NCBI RefSeq assembly: GCF_030908215.1 | Contig: NZ_JAVFJK010000011.1 | Location: forward strand, 62,001-126,000 | DNA from: Sinomonas sp. ASV486 | Lineage (GTDB): Bacteria > Actinomycetota > Actinomycetes > Actinomycetales > Micrococcaceae | Direction of reading: 5' to 3' | DNA length: 64,000 bases | Shown: piece by piece, positions 59,123 to 64,000 of the stretch | Layout of the letters: every line of letters starts with the position of its first letter | Position numbering within the stretch: the stretch's first letter is position 1 | The notes under the pieces: model-generated | The model's input: only the letters and a program-made list of their open reading frames with translations | Database searches by the model: none | What the model was told of the DNA's origin: nothing | Position numbers and translations under genes: made by a program

Positions 59123-60756
59123 GCCGCGGCCCCCACGAGCGCGGCGCGGCCGGAATCCACCCGGTACACGGAGTCGGAGAGTGCCGCGGTGAAGTCCTCG
59201 TCGTGGGTCACGGAGAGCAGCGACGTGCCCTGGCCGAGGAGCTCGGCGAGCAGCTTCACGAGCTCGGCCCACGTCAGGGCGTCCTGGCCGAACGTGGGCT
59301 CGTCGAGCATGAGGATGCGCGGGCTGGTGGCGAGCATCGTCGCGACGGAGAGCCGGCGCTTCTCCCCGCCCGAGAGCGTGAAGGGGTTGGCCCCCGCAAG
59401 CTGGGTCAGGCGCAGCCGCTCGAGGAGGGGGTCGACGGCGGCACGCACCTGAGCTTCCTTCATGCGGGCCACGCGGCGCGGCCCGAACTCGAGCTCGTCG
59501 ATCACGCGCGGCGTGAGGAACTGGTGCTCGGGCTCCTGGAACACGCTCCCGATCCGGGTCACGAGCTCGCTCGAACGCCATCGGTGTGGGCTCGGGCCTG
59601 CACCCCGCGCGAGCGGCGCGAGCGCCTCGAGACGCCCTCCGAGCGCGGGCAGCAGCCCCGCGAGGGTGAGTGCGAGCGTGGACTTGCCGGCGCCGTTCGG
59701 GCCGGTCACGCTCACCGACCGGCCCTCGTGCAGCGCGAGGTCGATCCCGGCCACCACGGGCGCCGCCTTCCGGGCACGGCCGACGGCGAGCCCTCCTGCC
59801 GCGAGCAGGGCATCGTGGGAGGGGGTGCTTCCGGACCGGTGGCCATTGGCCGCTCGGGGGCCTGAGCTGTGGGAGCCGGAGCCATCATTGCCAGCCCCCG
59901 ACGCGGCGGCCTCGCCAGCGGCGCCGGGCTGCCAGTCTGATCGGGATTCGCGCAGCGGCCGCACCGGCCCCTCGCCGGTGAGCGGATGCCACCCCGGCAC
60001 CCAGACACCCATGGCGGCCAGCCGACGTCGTGCGTCCGGTTCGGCGAGCACAGCGTCCGGTGTGCCGTCGGCGGCCACTCCTCCGGCGGCGTCGAGCACC
60101 ACGACGCGGTCCACGAGCCCCGACCAGACGGAGACGCGATGCTCGACGACCACGAGCGTCGCCCCGGTGCGGTCGAGGCTGCGGCGCACGGCATCGCGCA
60201 CCTCGTCGACGCCTGCGGGGTCGAGGTTCGCGGTGGGTTCGTCGAGGAGGACGAGGCCGGGCTCCATCGCGAGGATCCCGGCGAGGGCAAGGCGCTGCTT
60301 CTGGCCGCCGGAGAGGGAGGATGTGGGGTGGTCGAGGGGGACGGCGAGGCCCACGTCGTCGAGGGCACGGTGCACTCGGGGCCAGATCTCTTCGCGCGGC
60401 ACGGCGAGGTTCTCACAGCCGAAGGCCACCTCGTCGCCGACTCTGGCCATCGCGATCTGGCCGTCCGGGTCCTGGAGGACGAGCCCCGCCCGCCCGCGCG
60501 CGAGCGGCGCGGGCACGCCGTCGATGGTGAGCTGGCCGCGTTCCTCGCCCTCCTCCGCGGCACCGAGGACCCCGGCGAGGGCGTGCAGGAGGGTGGACTT
60601 GCCGGCACCGGACGCCCCGAGCAGCAGGATCCGTTCGCCGGGGGCGATGTCCAGATCCACCCCGTCCACGGCGAAGGCCTTCCGGCCCGCGTGGCGCCAG
60701 CCCCACCCGCGGGCCTTCACGCCCGCAGGCCTGTTCCCGCTCACGCCGTCCGGCAC
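59119..60756 (-). CDS. ECF transporter fused ATPase (YkoD-like, two domains)
   Basis: A 545-residue protein with two ABC ATPase domains. Domain 1 has GASGAGKST, LSGGQKQRLALAG and LVLLDEPTANLDP; domain 2 (from about 320) has GPNGAGKST, LSGGEKRRLSVATM and ILMLDEPTFGQD. A disordered Ser/Gly/His-rich linker (about 275-315) lies between. It powers vitamin uptake. It is followed by the T component and preceded by the S component with a 1-bp gap. Confidence 0.92.
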   Translation of the reverse strand: MPDGVSGNRPAGVKARGWGWRHAGRKAFAVDGVDLDIAPGERILLLGASGAGKSTLLHALAGVLGAAEEGEERGQLTIDGVPAPLARGRAGLVLQDPDGQIAMARVGDEVAFGCENLAVPREEIWPRVHRALDDVGLAVPLDHPTSSLSGGQKQRLALAGILAMEPGLVLLDEPTANLDPAGVDEVRDAVRRSLDRTGATLVVVEHRVSVWSGLVDRVVVLDAAGGVAADGTPDAVLAEPDARRRLAAMGVWVPGWHPLTGEGPVRPLRESRSDWQPGAAGEAAASGAGNDGSGSHSSGPRAANGHRSGSTPSHDALLAAGGLAVGRARKAAPVVAGIDLALHEGRSVSVTGPNGAGKSTLALTLAGLLPALGGRLEALAPLARGAGPSPHRWRSSELVTRIGSVFQEPEHQFLTPRVIDELEFGPRRVARMKEAQVRAAVDPLLERLRLTQLAGANPFTLSGGEKRRLSVATMLATSPRILMLDEPTFGQDALTWAELVKLLAELLGQGTSLLSVTHDEDFTAALSDSVYRVDSGRAALVGAAA

Positions 60757-60757
60757 G

Positions 60758-61357
60758 TCAGACGTCCGCAGCGCGCCCGGCCGCGAACGCCGAGAGTGCG
60801 CCCGTCTTCGCGAGGCCCCGCACAGCGAGCCAGCTCAGCAGGCCAGCAATGACAGCACCGGAGAGGACGGCGAGCACGGTGTAGACAGCCTGCCAGCCGA
60901 ACTCCCACTCGGGGAAGTAGATGATGACCTCGGAGACGCCGAGCGCGAGGCCCGAGAGGGCGCCGGCAAGCAGCGCGACGCCGAGGTTCCAGCGGCGGTA
61001 GCGGAAGATCGCGAACGCAGCCTCGGCGCCGGCACCCTGGACGAGGCCGGAGAGGAGCACCGCGAGGCCGAACTGGGAGCCGAGGAGCGCCTCGACCACG
61101 GCTGCGACGATCTCGCAGAACAGCGCGGCGCCCGGCTTGCGGATGATGAGCCCGCCGAGCACGCCCGCGATGACCCAGCCGCCCGCGTAGAGGCCGCCGA
61201 GCGGGGCGAACGCGGCCGTTGCGGCCTCGACACCCACGTAGCCCTGATCCCAGAGCCAGAAGATGACACCGCAAGCCACCGAGACGACGGCGGCCACGAC
61301 GATGTCGACGACGCGCCACGTGTACTTGGCGGGCGCGGTGCCAGTGGTTCCAGACAT
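60758..61357 (-). CDS. ykoE: ECF transporter S component, YkoE family (thiamine/HMP)
   Basis: A 199-residue integral protein with about six helices of the YkoE type (WRVVDIVVAAVVSVACGVIFWLWDQGY, ALLGSQFGLAVLLSGLVQGAGAEAAFAIFRYRRW). It binds thiamine or its hydroxymethylpyrimidine precursor; family assignment and the TPP riboswitch upstream agree. It heads the ykoE-ykoD-ykoC operon. GGAGGA precedes the ATG. Confidence 0.88.
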   Translation of the reverse strand: MSGTTGTAPAKYTWRVVDIVVAAVVSVACGVIFWLWDQGYVGVEAATAAFAPLGGLYAGGWVIAGVLGGLIIRKPGAALFCEIVAAVVEALLGSQFGLAVLLSGLVQGAGAEAAFAIFRYRRWNLGVALLAGALSGLALGVSEVIIYFPEWEFGWQAVYTVLAVLSGAVIAGLLSWLAVRGLAKTGALSAFAAGRAADV

Positions 61358-61404
61358 TGCAGTTCCTCCTGGAGGCAGGAGGGGAGGGCAGCCGCAGCTG
61401 CCTT

Positions 61405-61530
61405 GAGAACTCGACTCCCTTCGCCGGTACTAGCCGGAGCAGGTTCGAGGGTCTGCGGTAGCCCGCACTCTCAGCGCCCTGCTCCCGGACCGGCTCGGTG
61501 CCGGCTTGGGGGCGACGCTCCCCTGTCGTT
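61405..61530 (-). ncRNA. TPP riboswitch (THI element)
   Basis: Minus-strand features are ACAGGGGAGC at the 5' side, the CTGAGAGTGCGG core (complement near 61460-61475) and the ACCCTCGAACCTGCTCCGGCTAG region, ending with CGAAGGGAGTCGAG. These are the conserved P2/P4 parts of the TPP-sensing thi-box. It lies 50-170 bp before ykoE, so thiamine pyrophosphate should repress the transporter. Confidence 0.88.
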
Positions 61531-61625
61531 GGTGAAGCCCATTGTACGTCGTGTCCGGACGCGCGGGACCGGCGTGGCGGGAGGGTCCGCCCTGATCGGC
61601 GCACGGTCACGTTAGGCTGGCCACC

Positions 61626-61886
61626 ATGAGCATCCTCATCAAGCTCCTCGGTACGGCCATCAGCATTGGCGCGGGAATCGTTGCGACCAAGCTCGTCGAC
61701 TTCGCATGGGAGAAGGGCACCGGGAACAAGCCTCCGAAGGACGCGACCAACCTCGAGGAGAGCCTGCGGGACACGCTCGTGTTCGCACTTGTCTCGGCCG
61801 GAGTGGGTGCCGTGATCCAGACTCTGGCGCAGCGGTACACGCAGCGCGCGATCGCAAACTTCAAGAAGACCCCCGAGCTCACCTGA
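61626..61886 (+). CDS. DUF4235-family small membrane protein
   Basis: An 86-residue protein. An N-terminal helix (LIKLLGTAISIGAGIVATKLV), the family segment DFAWEKGTGNKPPKDATNLEESLRDTLVFALVSAGVGAVIQTLAQR and a short basic tail match DUF4235. Function is unknown. The ATG at 61626 follows TTAGGCT by about 7 nt, possibly leaderless. Confidence 0.85.
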   Translation: MSILIKLLGTAISIGAGIVATKLVDFAWEKGTGNKPPKDATNLEESLRDTLVFALVSAGVGAVIQTLAQRYTQRAIANFKKTPELT

Positions 61887-61942
61887 ACCCCCCGTTCCAG
61901 TTCGGTGGGTCGCCTTCCCTGACCGACGGTGCAGGTTTCCCC

Positions 61943-62030
61943 AGCTTTAGGCTTCAACCCACCGCGCGTCGCCCCGATTGACCGGCGTGTCGCTACCTCC
62001 GGCTCCGGAGAGCTGTGGAGTTTCGTACGG
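61943..62030. repeat. Dispersed extragenic repeat, copy B
   Basis: GCTTTAGGCTTCAACCCACC and the downstream CCGGCGTGTCGC and GAGAGCTGTGGAG match copy A at 38739-38823. It occupies part of the 299-bp gap between DUF4235 and mnhG, next to a REP-type palindrome. Confidence 0.6.
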
Positions 62031-62091
62031 TGGCCGGGCTCATGCGCGCGTAGGGCGTGGCACCGCGGCGTCCCGGGCAGGTGCGGAAGTC

Positions 62092-62118
62092 GCACGACGC
62101 CGCCACTCGCCGTCGTGC
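62092..62118. repeat. REP-type palindrome
   Basis: GCACGACG (62092-62099) pairs with CGTCGTGC (62111-62118), and the arms extend imperfectly over GCCGCCACTCGC. Same family as 18514, 55518 and 58230. It could end the mnh operon transcription, whose last gene stops at 62186. Confidence 0.6.
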
Positions 62119-62185
62119 GCCCGCCGCGCGGAACCCGCACTCGGTGACCTCCGGAAGGTGACCCCCAGAAGATGACCCCTGGACG

Positions 62186-62575
62186 CTAGGGGGCGTCGTT
62201 GTCCGATCCGTGTTCCTGCTCGACCCGCGCCACGACCTCCTCGAGCTCGTCGACCGAGAGGCGCGACCGGTCGTAGTGCTTGGTCCGGTAGCCGGCACGG
62301 CCCACCATGTGCGCCGAGACGGGGACCGTCAGGAGCTGGAAGATCCAGGCAACCACGAGCAGCGGCACGAGGGACCACGTGCGCCACTGCAGGCCCGCGG
62401 CCGTGAGAAGGAGCAGCGACCCGAAGACCTGTGGCTTGGTCGCGGAGTGCATGCGCGTGATGAGGTCCGGGAAACGCAGCACCCCGATCGCCGCCGCGAG
62501 GGACATCGCCGATCCGAGAACCATCAGCACGGCGGCGGTCCAGGTGAGGGCGGTGTCCACGGCATCGGCGCTCAT
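62186..62575 (-). CDS. mnhG: Na+/H+ antiporter subunit G (MnhG/MrpG)
   Basis: A 129-residue three-helix protein with the MnhG signature (VLMVLGSAMSLAAAIGVLRFPDLITRMHSATKPQVFGSLLLL). ATG at 62575 overlaps mnhF's stop. The charged tail (VEELEEVV-like, EQEHGSDND) is cytoplasmic. It is the last gene of the Mrp operon, which moves Na+ out in exchange for H+. Confidence 0.92.
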   Translation of the reverse strand: MSADAVDTALTWTAAVLMVLGSAMSLAAAIGVLRFPDLITRMHSATKPQVFGSLLLLTAAGLQWRTWSLVPLLVVAWIFQLLTVPVSAHMVGRAGYRTKHYDRSRLSVDELEEVVARVEQEHGSDNDAP

Positions 62576-62859
62576 GGGCGCCTCCTGTCCTGCACGAACC
62601 GTGCCACCGTGACCGAGCCGATGAAGCCGATGATCGTGATCGCCACGACGAGTGCGATGTTGTTGGTGTGGCGATTGGCGGCCATATCGACGCACAGGGC
62701 CGAGGCGACGACCGCGAGGAGCACGTCCGCAGCGAGCACCCTGTCCAGCAGCGCGGGCCCCTTGATCATGCGGAGGATCGCGCCGAAGGCCGCAAGGGAG
62801 AGCAGCACGCTGCAGATCCCGAGGACCCAGGGCATCACCATCGCGCTGGCCCCGCTCAT
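62572..62859 (-). CDS. mnhF: Na+/H+ antiporter subunit F (MnhF/MrpF)
   Basis: A 95-residue three-helix protein with GPALLDRVLAADVLLAVVASALCVDMAA and IALVVAITIIGFIGSVTVARF, typical MnhF. It overlaps mnhE and mnhG by 4 bp each. Part of the hetero-oligomeric Mrp complex. Confidence 0.92.
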   Translation of the reverse strand: MSGASAMVMPWVLGICSVLLSLAAFGAILRMIKGPALLDRVLAADVLLAVVASALCVDMAANRHTNNIALVVAITIIGFIGSVTVARFVQDRRRP

Positions 62860-63443
62860 CGGGTCCCTCCCTCGCCCCGCTCCGCGGACATCATCCGCTC
62901 GAGGTGGTGCTCTTCGTTGACCAGCGCCAGCTCCTCCTTGGTACCCATGATGCGGATCAGCTCGGCCTCGGCGTCGAGCACCTCACGGCGCACCCGCTCG
63001 GCACCGGCGGCGTCCTCGACGTTGATGAAGTGGACATAGAGCGTCGCGTTGGCCCGGTCGACGTCGACCACCATCGAGCCCGGAACGAGCGAGGTGACGT
63101 GGCCGGTCGCGGTCACCATAAGGTCGGTGTGGCTGCGCAGGGGGACGGCGACGACGGCGCTGCGGACGCGCGGGCCCTTGGCAAGGGCGAGCCACAGGAG
63201 CTCGAAGCTCGCGACGGCGACGTGCCACACGAACACAAACGAGTAGCGCACGGCGTGCAGTACGTTGAACCTCCCGCTCAGCCCGACGGGCGGAAGGTAG
63301 AAGAGCCGGGTCACGATGAGCGCGATGATCGCGCCGAACAGCAGATTCCCGGGCGAGAAGTCCTGCCACAGGGCCCCCCAGATGATCACGAGCCAGGCGA
63401 GCAGAGGGACTTCGATCCGCAGCGGGTTCCTCGAGTGCTTCAT
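62856..63443 (-). CDS. mnhE: Na+/H+ antiporter subunit E (MnhE/MrpE)
   Basis: A 195-residue protein with N-terminal helices (PLLAWLVIIWGALWQDFSPGNLLFGAIIALIVTRLFYLPP) and the MnhE domain (VVAVPLRSHTDLMVTATGHVTSLVPGSMVVDVDR, LYVHFINV). ATG at 63443 overlaps the mnhD stop. The C-terminus is charged and somewhat longer than in short homologues. Confidence 0.92.
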   Translation of the reverse strand: MKHSRNPLRIEVPLLAWLVIIWGALWQDFSPGNLLFGAIIALIVTRLFYLPPVGLSGRFNVLHAVRYSFVFVWHVAVASFELLWLALAKGPRVRSAVVAVPLRSHTDLMVTATGHVTSLVPGSMVVDVDRANATLYVHFINVEDAAGAERVRREVLDAEAELIRIMGTKEELALVNEEHHLERMMSAERGEGGTR

Positions 63444-64000
63444 CGGTGGCCTCCCGGGGTGAACTGGGCCCGTGCGGCGTCCGACGCCTCCGTGCCGAGG
63501 ACAGCGGAGATGTACGGCGACCGGTCCAGCATCTCCCCCGCGGCCTGTTGGCTGAGCCGGTACAGCGGCCCAGCGAACACCGTGAGGGCGAGGCCGACGA
63601 CGACGAGTCCCGCCGTCGCGCTGAGCATCGGCACCGGCATCGCGTTGGCCGCGGCCGGCTGGAGCAGCGTAGGCGCGGGTGACACGGCGTCCTCGGCGCG
63701 CCGCCAGAACACGCGGCTCCACACGCGGGCCATCGCGAGCAGGGTCAGTAGGCTCACGACGACGCCGGCGGCCACGAGCACGAACGCGAGCGGCGTACCG
63801 AGCTGCACGCCCGCCTGGAGGAGGCCGAGCTTCCCGAGGAACCCGGACAGCGGTGGGATGCCCGAGAGGTTCATCGCAGGGAGGAAGTAGAGGAGCGCGA
63901 GCACGGGCGAGAGCTTCGCCAGTCCGCCGAGCCGGTCGATCGACGACGAACCGCCGCGCCGCTCGACGAGCCCCGCGACGAGGAAGAGGGAGGTCTGGAC
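63440..64000 (-). CDS. mnhD: Na+/H+ antiporter subunit D (MnhD/MrpD), 3' part
   Basis: The last 186 codons of mnhD continue past the window edge (no start inside). The visible part has a conserved antiporter/NuoN-like segment (LALLYFLPAMNLSGIPPLSGFLGKLGLLQAG) and two or three more helices. The final residues ASDAARAQFTPGGHR end four bases into the mnhE start. Upstream genes mnhA-C presumably lie outside. Confidence 0.92.
   Translation of the reverse strand, partial: VQTSLFLVAGLVERRGGSSSIDRLGGLAKLSPVLALLYFLPAMNLSGIPPLSGFLGKLGLLQAGVQLGTPLAFVLVAAGVVVSLLTLLAMARVWSRVFWRRAEDAVSPAPTLLQPAAANAMPVPMLSATAGLVVVGLALTVFAGPLYRLSQQAAGEMLDRSPYISAVLGTEASDAARAQFTPGGHR

Overview
The window is a GC-rich, gene-dense chromosome segment from an actinobacterium. 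The best guess is Micrococcaceae (Arthrobacter/Sinomonas-like). Support: very high G+C at third codon positions, frequent GTG starts and ATGA/GTGA overlaps, several apparently leaderless genes with a TANNNT box 6-10 nt before the start codon, Ku/LigD repair in POL-PE-LIG order, and a helix-turn-helix-MurA fusion. The genus is inferred from general character, not from a search. No rRNA, tRNA, CRISPR array, integrase or transposase was seen.

Layout. 1-2.6 kb: a translationally coupled cluster around a Tes-like (COG1964-type) radical SAM enzyme flanked by two small membrane proteins. 2.6-10.9 kb: a sugar/polyol catabolic locus with a FadR-type GntR regulator, a split transketolase, an MHS-family transporter and, divergently, a TIM-barrel isomerase, an SDR dehydrogenase, a DhaK-DhaL kinase and an RpiB-like isomerase. 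Copies of one 15-bp palindrome lie at all its promoters. 11-14 kb: a MarR regulator, GntP permease and 3-hydroxyisobutyrate-dehydrogenase-like enzyme. 14.2-17.5 kb: an IclR regulator, a three-domain reductase and a frameshifted CYP199A-like P450, followed by a truncated copy of the rpiB-like gene. 17.6-19.4 kb: small genes and a DODA-type dioxygenase. 19.4-25.5 kb: a LacI-regulated ABC importer operon with a glycerophosphodiesterase. 25.6-33.4 kb: Ku and LigD surrounding a flavodoxin, a secreted sialidase-like protein, a CsbD protein and a collagen-like/tail-collar protein; a suspicious poly-G/poly-C tract lies in this block.

33.4-42.1 kb: a 5-oxoproline utilisation locus made of pxpA, fused pxpBC, a biotin carboxylase/BCCP fusion, a GntR regulator, DUF969/DUF979 transporter subunits and DUF2891. 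Copies of ATTGTT-S-AACAAT precede both operons. 42.1-52.6 kb: a small membrane protein, an MFS exporter and two paralogous modules. Each module pairs a large NB-ARC/LuxR regulator with a divergent FAD monooxygenase, and the second ends in a cupin and an alpha/beta hydrolase. Three promoters in this block share a near-identical motif. 52.7-58.2 kb: gamma-glutamyltransferase, glutathione peroxidase, a Ser-x-x repeat mini-protein, a small membrane protein, HTH-MurA and a VOC protein. 58.3-61.6 kb: a TPP-riboswitch-controlled YkoE-type ECF thiamine/HMP transporter. 61.6-64 kb: a DUF4235 protein and the end of an Mrp (Mnh) Na+/H+ antiporter operon that runs off the window.

At least two families of extragenic repeats (a GCGCACGACG palindrome, and a GCTTTAGGCTTCAAYCC element) and one 21-bp tandem array lie between genes. 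The most notable items are the paired regulator/monooxygenase modules with their shared promoter, the 5-oxoproline operator set that places DUF2891 in that pathway, the Tes-like cluster, and the Ser-x-x protein.
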